A stretch of DNA of 42,429 nucleotides from Acidimicrobiaceae bacterium (lineage in GTDB: Bacteria > Actinomycetota > Acidimicrobiia > Acidimicrobiales > RAAP-2). Under the pieces are notes generated by a model, which saw nothing but the letters and a program-made list of their open reading frames with translations, was not told the DNA's origin and searched no databases. Shown here piece after piece: positions 1 to 8,500 of this stretch. Both the position numbers and the translations under genes were made by a program. The number at the start of each line of letters is the position of its first letter. The first letter of the stretch is position 1. The stretch is taken from the NCBI GenBank assembly GCA_003151235.1, contig PLWZ01000030.1, forward strand, positions 1-42,429. The letters are read 5' to 3'.

Positions 1-30
1 AGTTAGCACCGTGGGGTGTCTAGCCAAACT

Positions 31-69
31 GCCCCCGAACCGGCCTTCTGAGACCGGATACGCGGGGGC
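31..69 (-). terminator. Nested hairpin downstream of the first exported protein gene
   Basis: Arms GCCCCCG (31-37) and CGGGGGC (63-69) pair perfectly, and an inner CCGG/CCGG pair (40-43 with 54-57) can extend the structure. It lies about 10 bases past the stop of the minus-strand gene at 79-642, where a terminator would be expected. There is no clear U-tract, so intrinsic termination is plausible but not certain. Confidence 0.4.
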
Positions 70-78
70 GCCCCGGGC

Positions 79-642
79 TCAGGCGAGATTGGTGTTCTGC
101 ATGAGCGCCGCCTTCTCCTCGGTCGCCTTCAGAGCGGGAGTCAGCGGGTCGTGCAGGTGGATCTCGTATTGGGCCTTGGTGGTCGTCGCGTCCGTGTCGA
201 CCGCCACGAACCCGACGTACGAGCCCCGGGTCCAAAAGACCGTGTAGAGGGGGGCAGCGGCCTCACTGCCGGCGGCCGAGGCACCCAGCGCCGTCAGCGA
301 GCCGAAGGTGTCATCGGGCTTGTAGGTCTTCTCGAAGGTGGCGAGCACCGCCTTCGCAGCGGTTGCGGACTTGCAGGTGAAGATCTCGTCGATGAAGCCC
401 ACGGCGTGTTTCTTCTCGATGTAGACGACCTCGGCGCCGGTGCCGCAGTTCTTGGCGCCGGTCTTGTGGCTGGACTTGGCCGCATTGGCGACCTTGCCGA
501 AGCCGAGCGATGAGGCCTGGGAGGTCGAGATCAGGCGATCGATGAGCGGCTTGGTGGCGGCGCCTGCTGGCGTCGCCACCGCTGGAAGGGCGCCGATCAG
601 GAGTCCCGCGACCAGCGTCGACGGGAGGACCGAACGTCGCAT
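79..642 (-). CDS. Small exported protein of unknown function
   Basis: This 187-residue protein starts at an ATG and opens with a classic signal peptide: basic MRR, a hydrophobic core (LVAGLLIGALPAVA), then an Ala-rich cleavage region near residue 29 (AGAA). The mature part is about 155 residues and has no membrane segment. It has two cysteines, in NCGTG and FTCKS, that could form a disulfide once exported. I do not recognise a family. The fold may be a small extracellular sensor-like or binding domain, but that is a guess. The ribosome site is weak (GGCAGG). The gene is the last of a minus-strand group of three secreted proteins and is followed by a hairpin. Confidence 0.75.
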   Translation of the reverse strand: MRRSVLPSTLVAGLLIGALPAVATPAGAATKPLIDRLISTSQASSLGFGKVANAAKSSHKTGAKNCGTGAEVVYIEKKHAVGFIDEIFTCKSATAAKAVLATFEKTYKPDDTFGSLTALGASAAGSEAAAPLYTVFWTRGSYVGFVAVDTDATTTKAQYEIHLHDPLTPALKATEEKAALMQNTNLA

Positions 643-663
643 GAGCCTGCCACTCTACCAACC

Positions 664-681
664 GCCCCGGGGTCCCCGGGC
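664..681. terminator. GC-rich hairpin between two exported-protein genes
   Basis: The segment GCCCCGGGG-T-CCCCGGGC folds on itself with one internal mismatch. It lies in the 62-base gap just after the stop of the lipoprotein gene on the minus strand and could end that transcript. No U-run follows. Confidence 0.3.
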
Positions 682-704
682 GCGGCAAAACCCCTAGTCC
701 GGGG

Positions 705-1241
705 CTACGAGAAGGTGACGCCGACCTCGTCGTGGCCGAGGCCGTAGGTCTCGTGGCCGGTCGGGCTCGAGAGCTTGATGGTGACGGTCGCCCCGCCGCT
801 CCCGCCCGACACCACGACTGACGAGATGAGGCCGCCGGTGGCGGTGGTGGTCGACGGCGACCCCGTGAACGAGACGCCGCTCACGGCGAACGTGTAGAGC
901 GTCGCGCCCTCGGAAAAGGTGCCGGCGGCGGGGGAGAGGGACCCCGAGACGCTCGAGCTGGTGAAGTCGATGGTGGCGGTGGCCCCTGAGATCTGCACCT
1001 GGACCGAGGTCGACTGCACCGACGGGACCGTCGTCGGGGGCACCGTGGTCGTCACCGGGGTCGTGGTGGTGGCGAGCGGGGGCGGCTTGCCGGCCTTGGT
1101 GGTGGTGGTCGTGGACTGGCTGGCCGGGTTCGACGAGCAGCCGGTGGCCAGGGCCGCGACCACGCCCAGGACGAGGCCCACCGCCCGGAGGCCCCTGCGG
1201 CCCGAACGGGCCCGCCCACCAGCTGCTGGCACTGCGCTCAC
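705..1241 (-). CDS. Predicted lipoprotein with Thr-rich linker
   Basis: I place the start at the GTG at 1241, 12 bases after the stop of the upstream gene; a longer reading from an ATG at 1310 would overlap that gene by 58 bases. The product is about 178 residues. An arginine-rich n-region and hydrophobic stretch (VGLVLGVVAALATGC) end in a lipobox, so the protein is probably anchored in the outer leaflet of the cell membrane by the Cys. A Thr/Pro-rich linker follows, then a domain of about 110 residues rich in Ser, Thr, Gly and Val that looks all-beta. No family is recognised. Its position directly downstream of the propeller protein suggests co-transcription and a shared surface role (inference). 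Confidence 0.7.
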   Translation of the reverse strand: MSAVPAAGGRARSGRRGLRAVGLVLGVVAALATGCSSNPASQSTTTTTKAGKPPPLATTTTPVTTTVPPTTVPSVQSTSVQVQISGATATIDFTSSSVSGSLSPAAGTFSEGATLYTFAVSGVSFTGSPSTTTATGGLISSVVVSGGSGGATVTIKLSSPTGHETYGLGHDEVGVTFS

Positions 1242-1252
1242 CCTCGGCCGGG

Positions 1253-3193
1253 CTAGGGCCCGCAGTACTGGCCGCCGGCGAACTGCAACGTGTTGTAGGA
1301 GCCGTTCCATGGCGAGTTGACCAGGGTGTTCTCCTCGTCGCCGGCCGGGCAGGTGGCCCCGAAGGCGACGAACCCGGCCACGTTGGTCGGGTTCGAGAGG
1401 ATGTTCTGGGGGCCCGGGAAGGCGACGGCCACGAAGGCCGGGAGCTCGATCGCTGACAGATCGAAGCTGTTGTACTCGAACTGGTCGGCGTAGAAGCCGG
1501 CGTGGAGGGCCGGGTCGATCGAGGCGAGGCCGTTGGCCCAGCCGGTCAGGATGGCCGACCAGTTGGCCGAAGTGGCCCCGGGGCCGTTGTCGAGGCCGGA
1601 GTGGTTGTCCGGGAAACCCTCGGCGTCGAGGAGGACCCAGTCGGGCTTGAGGTTGAGGCCGCTGTTCGGGTACGAGTCGATGGTGTTGGCCACGAACTGC
1701 CCGGCCCCGAAGCCGTCGGCGTAGTAGCAGGCGCTGGAGTAGCAGGCCGACCCGTCGGGGTTGGCGGCCACCGGCCCGCTCACGGTCCAGAACGAGAGCC
1801 AGGTGACCCGCTTGCCCGACGCGGCGATCGACTGGCCCGTGGCCAGGTCGGCGCCCATGTTGAGGCCCGTGTAGGGGGCCGTCTGGCTCCCGAGGGCCCC
1901 GGTGTCCCCGATGATGGGCCAGTTGTCCTCGATGGCCTGGTTGGTCTGGGCGCCCGGGGAGAGCCCGTAGAGGCCCACACCGGCCGGGGGCGTGGACGGC
2001 GGGGGTCCACCGGCGTACACGTGGACCGACGAGGCGCCATAGAGCAGGGCTCCCGGGTCGCCCCCGATGGCCGGGCCCGCCGCAGCCGAGCTCAGGTCGG
2101 AGCTGGAGAAGGTTTGGCCCGAGCCGGGGTTGAAGAACTCGAGCAGGTCGCCCCCCGCCCTCGCCTCGGCATAGACGTGGATCGCCGCGCCGACCGTGAT
2201 CGCCGAGGGGTCACCGGCGACGGTCGGCCCGGCCGAGGTGGTGAGGGAATAGACGTTCCAGAGGTTGGCGCCCTGGCTGTTGGCGGAGTACTCGGTGAGC
2301 ACCCCGGTGCTGGCTCGGGCGAAGACGTCCACGACCCCGTTGGTGACGACCGGGCTCGGCCGGCCGGTCACGGACGGGCCCCTGGTCTCGGTGGTCAGGT
2401 CGTAGGCGTTCCAGGTCCTGTTGTTGGCCCCGTCGTCTGCGAATTCGATGAGATCGCCGTTCGACGTCGGTGCGTAGATGTGGACGACCGACCCGAGCAC
2501 GACCGGGTTGGGGTCGGCCGCGATCGGCACGCCCATCGAGAGCTGGGTCAGGTTGTAGGCGTTCCAGAGCTGGCCACCGGCCCCGTCGTTGGTGTACTCG
2601 GTCAGGTTCCCCGATGCGTCCCGGGCGAAAATCCGGTCCGTCGTGGCTGTGACCAGGGGCGTTGGGTCCCCAATGATGGTCGGGCCGCTGGCGATCTGGG
2701 TCAGGTCGTAGGAGTTCCAGAGGCGTCCACCGGCCCCGTCGTTGACGAATTCGATCAGGTCACCGCTGGGCGACTCGGCGTAGACGTGCACCACAGCCCC
2801 GAAGAAGGCCGCGTCGGGGTCGGCGGCGATCGTCGGGCCGCCGGTGATCTGGGTCAGGTTGTAGGCGTTCCAGACCCGCCCGCCGAAGCCGTCGTTGATG
2901 AACTCGGTCAGGTCGCCGTTGTTGGCCCGGGCGTAGACGTGCACCGTGGGGCCGTAGGCAATGGGGCTGGGGCGTCCTGCGATGTTCGGACCGGCCGAGT
3001 TGGCGGTCTGGTTGTAGGCGTTCCAGACGCGGCCGGCCGCGCCGTCGTTGACGAACTCCTGGAGCGGCATGGTCGTCCCGGGAAGTGCGGCATTGGCCGG
3101 TCCCGAGGCCGGAACTCCGAGGACGGTGACGAGCGTTCCTGAAAGAGCCACGGTCACCAAAAGTGCGGTGACGAATCGCGAGCCTCTGGCCAT
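1253..3193 (-). CDS. Secreted seven-repeat beta-propeller protein with C-terminal glycoside-hydrolase-like domain
   Basis: This 646-residue protein has a GGAGG ribosome site before its ATG. Residues 1-36 form a signal peptide (core ALLVTVALSGTLVTVLGV). Residues 42-396 hold seven tandem repeats of about 51 residues with the pattern E-F/Y-x-N-D-G...W-N-x-Y...G-P...G-x-P...V-H-V-Y-A, which fits a seven-bladed beta-propeller of the PLL/lectin-like kind. The last 240 residues (about 405-646) contain LLDAEG, then HAGFYADQFEY, and resemble the TIM-barrel-like domains of secreted DUF1906/GH25-type proteins. That assignment rests on overall look, not on a full motif match. A sugar-binding propeller plus a glycan-cleaving or glycan-binding barrel is the likely design. 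It faces the glycan-biosynthesis genes to its right. Confidence 0.7.
   Translation of the reverse strand: MARGSRFVTALLVTVALSGTLVTVLGVPASGPANAALPGTTMPLQEFVNDGAAGRVWNAYNQTANSAGPNIAGRPSPIAYGPTVHVYARANNGDLTEFINDGFGGRVWNAYNLTQITGGPTIAADPDAAFFGAVVHVYAESPSGDLIEFVNDGAGGRLWNSYDLTQIASGPTIIGDPTPLVTATTDRIFARDASGNLTEYTNDGAGGQLWNAYNLTQLSMGVPIAADPNPVVLGSVVHIYAPTSNGDLIEFADDGANNRTWNAYDLTTETRGPSVTGRPSPVVTNGVVDVFARASTGVLTEYSANSQGANLWNVYSLTTSAGPTVAGDPSAITVGAAIHVYAEARAGGDLLEFFNPGSGQTFSSSDLSSAAAGPAIGGDPGALLYGASSVHVYAGGPPPSTPPAGVGLYGLSPGAQTNQAIEDNWPIIGDTGALGSQTAPYTGLNMGADLATGQSIAASGKRVTWLSFWTVSGPVAANPDGSACYSSACYYADGFGAGQFVANTIDSYPNSGLNLKPDWVLLDAEGFPDNHSGLDNGPGATSANWSAILTGWANGLASIDPALHAGFYADQFEYNSFDLSAIELPAFVAVAFPGPQNILSNPTNVAGFVAFGATCPAGDEENTLVNSPWNGSYNTLQFAGGQYCGP
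2006..3070 (-). repeat. Seven tandem coding repeats (propeller blades)
   Basis: The period is about 153 bp, encoding the 51-residue blades at residues 42-396. The best-conserved segment encodes the W-N-A-Y-(N/D)-L-T core, visible on the plus strand as recurring 'ttgtaggcgttcca' words. Blades 6 and 7 have drifted most: blade 7 lacks the W-N-x-Y core. Confidence 0.8.
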
Positions 3194-3365
3194 GAGGTGG
3201 GGGTCCTCCCTGGAGGTCTGCAGCTGCGCCGGATGCGAGGCCGACCCGACTGCGTCGAGCCTCGTGGGGGTTTGACCCTACCATCGCGGTCCTCGCGCGC
3301 TCGGGCATGGTCGGGCCACGCACGGCACCGTTTGCACGAATCACCAGGTCACACGCGTACCCGTC

Positions 3366-3387
3366 TCGGGCGTCCAAAAACGCCCGA
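3366..3387. promoter_or_regulatory. Perfect 8-bp dyad in the 270-bp divergent intergenic region
   Basis: TCGGGCGT (3366-3373) and ACGCCCGA (3380-3387) are perfect inverted copies around a 6-base A-rich loop. The dyad sits about 76 bases upstream of the methyltransferase ATG at 3464 and in the divergent region shared with the propeller gene (start 3193). It could be an operator, a leader hairpin or a terminator. I see no convincing -35/-10 pair to decide. The rest of 3194-3463 shows no gene. Confidence 0.35.
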
Positions 3388-3463
3388 ATGGTAATCTGCG
3401 GCCGGCCGATTGTGGCGGTGAAGGTCCCGTCGGCGAGGGCGCGGACCTGCGGAGGAACTGGCC

Positions 3464-4333
3464 ATGAGCTGGAAGCAAAAGCTAAAGGCGCCGTTGCGGC
3501 CCATCGTGTCCCCGCTGTTGCGCCGGGTGGAGGCCCGCGTCGACAATCGGACCCATCAGCGCCTGGCCGAGATCGACGCCGCGCTCACCGTCATCCGGGC
3601 CCAGTTCGACGGATTCAACCGGTCGATACCGCTCCTCCTCGGTTCCGTCTCCTCACAGGGGGCCGGAGAGCGGTCCTTCCGGCGCTCGCTCGACGAGCTG
3701 GGACGGCGGGTCGAGTTCGTGCGCAAGGAGGTCCTCTTCGAGCTCCGCTACGGCCAACGCCAGAACGACGAGACGGAGGCCGAGATCGACGGCCGCGTCG
3801 TCAACACGGCGAAGTTGGCCCGCATGAACGGCGCGATCCGACTCAATCTCGGCGCCGGGCATGTGAGCAAGGCCGACTACCTGAACGTCGACGCGAGGGC
3901 GCTCGATGACATCGACGTGGTCGCCGACATCCGGCACCTCCCCTTCGAGAAGGGCACGGTCGCCGAGATCTACTCGGCCCATGTCCTCGAGCACTTCCCG
4001 ATCGAGGAGCTGCGGGCCGTGCTGCTTCCCTATTGGGCGTCCCTGCTCCGCCCCGGTGGGGAGTTTGTCGCGGTGGTGCCCGACATGGAGACGATGATCA
4101 CCGAGTACGTGGCCGGCCGAATGGACTTCGAAGAGCTGCGCGAGGTCACCTACGGGACCCAGGAGTACGAGGGCGACTTCCACTACAACGGGTTCAGCCA
4201 GGCTTCGTTGCGGGCCCTGCTCGAAAGCGCCGGGCTGACCGACGTGTCGATCCGGGCATCGGCCCGACGAAACGGGATGTGCTACGAGATGGAGATCGTC
4301 GGCGTTCGATCGGCCGTAGCGACGCCTGGGTGA
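3464..4333 (+). CDS. SAM-dependent methyltransferase with N-terminal coiled-coil region
   Basis: This 289-residue protein has an ATG preceded by GGAGG. Residues 1-110 are charged and helical (heptad-like, rich in Arg, Glu and Leu) and have no catalytic motif. From about residue 125 a class I Rossmann methyltransferase domain follows: the SAM-binding LNLGAGHVSKADYLNVDA, then DIRHLPF, HVLEHF and LLRPGGEFVAVVPD. It probably methylates a sugar or glycan intermediate, given the glycosyltransferases next door (inference). Its stop overlaps the GTG of the GT4 gene (GTGA), so the two are translationally coupled. A paralogue with the same layout, including the C-terminal Y-E-(M/I)-E-(I/V)-V-G ending, lies at 9199-10098 on the other strand. 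Confidence 0.85.
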   Translation: MSWKQKLKAPLRPIVSPLLRRVEARVDNRTHQRLAEIDAALTVIRAQFDGFNRSIPLLLGSVSSQGAGERSFRRSLDELGRRVEFVRKEVLFELRYGQRQNDETEAEIDGRVVNTAKLARMNGAIRLNLGAGHVSKADYLNVDARALDDIDVVADIRHLPFEKGTVAEIYSAHVLEHFPIEELRAVLLPYWASLLRPGGEFVAVVPDMETMITEYVAGRMDFEELREVTYGTQEYEGDFHYNGFSQASLRALLESAGLTDVSIRASARRNGMCYEMEIVGVRSAVATPG

Positions 4334-5595
4334 GCGAGTCGGGCGGGCTCGCCGAGCCCGTTGCGGAAACGAACGCCGAACGCCGACTCAGGGTCGCCCT
4401 CTACTCGGGCATCGTCGTGCCGCGTGACGCCGTCTCGCGGAGCCTGATCCACAAGCTCGACGCGTTGCGCACGGTGATCGGGCTCGGCGCGCCCATCGAC
4501 GTCACCGTGTTCACCCAGTCGATCGACGAGGCGGAGCCCGAATTCCAGGTCATGGAGTCGGTGTCCGAGCTCCTCCACGCCGACGAGTTCTGGTCGGCCG
4601 ACGTCCATGTCTTCGAGGAGGGCATGTACTACGACCTGTTCAACTCCGTCTTCGTGATCCCTCCGGACCGGCCGATCATGGCGATCGAGCACAACTCGAC
4701 GCCCGTCGACCTGATCGACGTTCCGTGGGCCAAGGCGGCCGTCGAACGCTCGCATGCCCAGCGGTTCAACCTCACGCTGGCTCGCCACGTCGCCTGCGAC
4801 AGCGAGTTCAACGTCGAGATGGCGCGCTCGGTCGGCGTGCCCGACGAGAGGATCTCGGTGCTGCACCTGCCCCCGACGGTCATCCCAGCGCGGGAACCCG
4901 GGCCCATGAGCGACCACGAGGGGCCGGTGCAGTTGCTCTTCCTCGGCCGGTTCGTGCGTGGGAAGGGCATCGCCGACATGTTGGAGCTGACCCGGCGCCT
5001 GCTGGCCGGGGATCCCGAGCGGTTCAGCGTGACGATCGCCGGGGACCCTCGGTTCTCCGACCACGACCTCATGGAGGACATGGCGGAACTGGCCGCCGCC
5101 CATCCGGGCCGGGTCGAGGTCGCGTTGGCGCCCGACGATGCGGCGATGGCGGAGCTGTTCGAACGGAGCGACGCCCTGGTCATCCCCTCATATCACGAGG
5201 GCTACTGCGTGCCGGTGGTGGAGGCCTACGGATTCGGCCGCTTCGTGATCGCATATGACGCCGGCAACCTCCCCTACATCGTGGCCGGCCTCGGCGCCGT
5301 CGTCCCGACCGGTGACCTCGACGCGCTCGGTGCGGCGGTGCTCCGGTTCGCCGACGCGATCGAGGCGTCGCGCTCGGGAGAAGAACTCCGGTTGCCGGCC
5401 GAGCGCGGCCCGATGTCCGAGCGCGAGTGGGCCGATGCGGTCCGCTCACACCTGTCGGACTATTCCCCGGCCAACTTCGAGCGACGGTTCCTCGCCCTGT
5501 TGACCGAGCTCGCCGCGGTGTCACCGGCGGGGCGCATCCCCGAGGTCGACCGGGTGCTCGGGGCCAGGATCGGCGTGCTCTCCGGAGCCGGCTGA
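4330..5595 (+). CDS. GT4-family glycosyltransferase
   Basis: I chose the GTG at 4330 because it overlaps the preceding TGA and because the protein fold begins soon after (RLRVALYSGIVVPRD). The open frame continues upstream only as an out-of-frame shadow of the methyltransferase. The product is 421 residues. The C-terminal half has the GT-B hallmarks: LFLGRFVRGKGIADML at the start of the donor domain, and an E-x7-E motif in HEGYCVPVVEAYG, which contacts the nucleotide sugar. The enzyme is expected in the cytoplasm, adding a sugar to a lipid- or protein-linked acceptor. It ends 3 bp from the stop of the convergent fusion gene. Confidence 0.85.
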   Translation: MSESGGLAEPVAETNAERRLRVALYSGIVVPRDAVSRSLIHKLDALRTVIGLGAPIDVTVFTQSIDEAEPEFQVMESVSELLHADEFWSADVHVFEEGMYYDLFNSVFVIPPDRPIMAIEHNSTPVDLIDVPWAKAAVERSHAQRFNLTLARHVACDSEFNVEMARSVGVPDERISVLHLPPTVIPAREPGPMSDHEGPVQLLFLGRFVRGKGIADMLELTRRLLAGDPERFSVTIAGDPRFSDHDLMEDMAELAAAHPGRVEVALAPDDAAMAELFERSDALVIPSYHEGYCVPVVEAYGFGRFVIAYDAGNLPYIVAGLGAVVPTGDLDALGAAVLRFADAIEASRSGEELRLPAERGPMSEREWADAVRSHLSDYSPANFERRFLALLTELAAVSPAGRIPEVDRVLGARIGVLSGAG

Positions 5596-5598
5596 GCC

Positions 5599-8500
5599 CT
5601 AGACGGGCTTGCGGGCGATGAGGTAGACGGCCGAGGCCGCGGCGCGCAGCTCGGTGTGCGAGACGAGCTTGTCGTAGGAGCGGAACTTCTCGATGATCGA
5701 GGCGAGTTCGGCCGGGTCGACCTTGACGTGCAGGTTGACCGACTGGGCGAGCCATTCGACGGTTGTCGACAGGTCCCCGAACCAGTCGCACTCGAGGATC
5801 TCGCACGACTCGAAAAGCGCCTGGACACCCCACGTCGTCATGTTGAAGAAGTGGTAGGGCACCGCGTGGAGCGGTTGCATGAAGGCCACCTCGGTCATCA
5901 CGAGCCCGCCCGGGCGGGTGACCCGGATGAGCTCGCGCGCCGCCTGGAACGGGTCGTCGATGTGTTCGAACACCGCCTGGGTCCACGTCGCCGCGAAGGT
6001 GTCGTCGGCGAAGGGGATCGCGTGGATGTCGGCGAACCCGTCGGCCAGCTCGAACTTCAGATATTCCAGGTTGAGGTGGCCCGGCCGGCAACTGCGCCGG
6101 TCACCGCCGCCGAACTCTAAGACCGGTTGGCCGGCCGGGATGGTGGCCAACCAGCGCTCCAGATAGGGGCTGTATGGATTGCCGCGGTTGACCGCCCGGG
6201 GCGGCCCGAAACCGGTGGTGGTGCCCGACGGCCCGTACAGGATGAACCCCTCCACGAGCACCGACTTGCCGATGGCGTCGCGGTGGGCGTGGCCGCGCGC
6301 CCGGACGGCCACCTCCCGGCGGGCCAACGGAAGGTCCGAGGCCACCCTGACGGCCAGGTTCTGGGTTCCCTCGGTCTGGTAGAGGTCGACCGTCAGGCTC
6401 GGAATGCCGTCGATGAACACGTCGACGATGCCGCCGGTCGGCTGGCTCCGCATCCGAACGATCAGATCGGTGAACTCCGCCTCGAGCACCAGCGCGTCGC
6501 CGATCACCCCGGTCGAGAGCAGCGCTCCCGTGCCGTCGGGCACCCAGGGCCCCTGGCGCTCGACGTCGGTCCCATCCGCAGCGATTCGTCGCTCGCCCAC
6601 CTCGGCAACCACCAGCGGGCGTTCGGGTATCGGCAACGGTTGTGGCTCGACCAAGAAGTCGTACTTGAAGTGCTCGACGGTGCCGACGGCGCGGTCCTCG
6701 CCCGTGCAGTGCAGCACGCCGGTCTTCACATCCCCGCGTTCGGTCACGGTGATGGCGTCGACGGCCACGGGAGCGCCGCAGTGCGGACAGACCAGGCGGT
6801 CGAGCAGCTCGGGGGAGGGACCGGACAGCCCGTCGGTTGGCGTCCCGGTACGGATCGGAGCAAAGGACACCGGCTGCTCGGGTGGGCTCGCCGCGGGTTC
6901 CTTCGGGCCGTCCGACCGCTCCGGAATCTCAACCGGTTCCTCCGACCGCTCACCCGCATCGGCGGTCTTGCGGCCGAGGATCGAGTCGAAGTACCGGTTG
7001 ACTCCCTCGACCATGGCCTCCTTGCGGTAGAGGCGTTCGAACCGGCGTCGAGAGGCCTGGCCGAACTGCTCGCGGCGCTCCGGCGAAGCGAGCAATGAGG
7101 CGATGGCTTCGCCGAGTGCCGGTGCGTCGCCGGCCGGCACCAGGAGGCCCGTCTCGCCGTCTTCGACGATCTCGGCCATGCCGCCGACGCGGGTGGCGAC
7201 GACCGGTTTCGCGAACATCATCGCCTCGAGGAGGATGAGCCCGAACGACTCGAACCGCGATGGCGCGACGAAGACGTCGCACCCGGCGTACAGACGGTAG
7301 AGCTGCTCGTCGTCCACCCGGCCGAGGAACCGGACGTTCGCTTCGACCTCCGGCCACGCCGGCGATGCCTCGAACCGCTGACGGTGGGTGAGCCCGTCGG
7401 CCATCGGGCGGCTGTCCTCACCGACGATCGTGAAGCCGACCTCAGGGTGTCGGCGCACGATCTCGGGCACCGTCGCGAGCAGGGTGTCGATGCCCTTTCG
7501 ATCCTCGAGGCGGCCGACGAAGAGCACCTCGACCCGCCCCGGCCAACGCTCGGGCTCGACGGTGCCCGCCCGGTCCTCGATGCCGTGGGGGACGAGCCCC
7601 ACCCGATCGGGTTCCAGGAGCACGCCGTATGCGGACTCGATCTCTTCGACCACCGACGGCCCGCAGGCGAGGAAGTATGGCGCGTGCCGGTACGTGAATC
7701 TCTCGAGCTCGACCAGGCTGGGCACCTCGGGGTCGCCGTTCGCGATGCCCTTCTTGATCGGGGTGTCGACCGCGGCGACGGTGGCCAGCGGGGTGTACAG
7801 CCCGACGACGAGCGGGATTCGGCCGTCCAGGAGGACGCCGATGCCCTCGGTGCTCCAGTTGGGCGCCTGGACCAGGTCGAGTGGCCGGTGCTGGTGGATC
7901 CGGAGCGCCTCATCGCGCAGCGTCGCCGCGTAGTCCCACAGGCCCTGGGGGACAAAGACGCCCTCGGGGAGCGGCTGGTGGTGGGGGACGACCCGATGGA
8001 CCCAGACGCCGTCCTCCAGGTCGACGCGATTGAGCTCGGTGCCCCTCGTCACGACGTGGACCTCGTGGCCGAGCCGGCCGAGGCCCGTGGCCAGCTCGCG
8101 GACGACCCGCCCGATCCCGTTCAGGGGTTCGGGCGGGTACTCGACGCTGAAGAAGCACAGGTGGAGCTTGTCGGCCCGCGCCCGGAGCGTCGGGAAGCGG
8201 ACGAAGGGCTCCTCGTGCTCGCCGAACCAGCCCGTCGGGCGCCGCCGGTCCCGGCCCTCGTGCCACACCGCATACCCGATGTCGAAGCCGGCCGCGACGT
8301 CCTCCTCGTACTGTTCGAGGTCGGCGTCGGTGAGGAGGCCCTTCTCGATGTGCCGCGAGATCTCGTCCCGGTAGTGCTCGGCGTAGTCGGCCAGGCTCGT
8401 CGCGATCTCCGACAGCGGCACGACGCCCCAGCCGTGTTTGTACGTGTAATACGCCTTGTTCTTGAGCAGGACCCTCATGTTGCGGGTGGCTCTGTTCTCA

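Noticed and set aside
31..69. Stem resembling a tRNA acceptor arm
   Set aside because: No T-loop or D-loop consensus and too short for a tRNA; read as a hairpin terminator.
2006..3070. Regularly spaced DNA repeats that might suggest a CRISPR array
   Set aside because: The period is about 153 bp, the units stay in one reading frame and they encode propeller blades.
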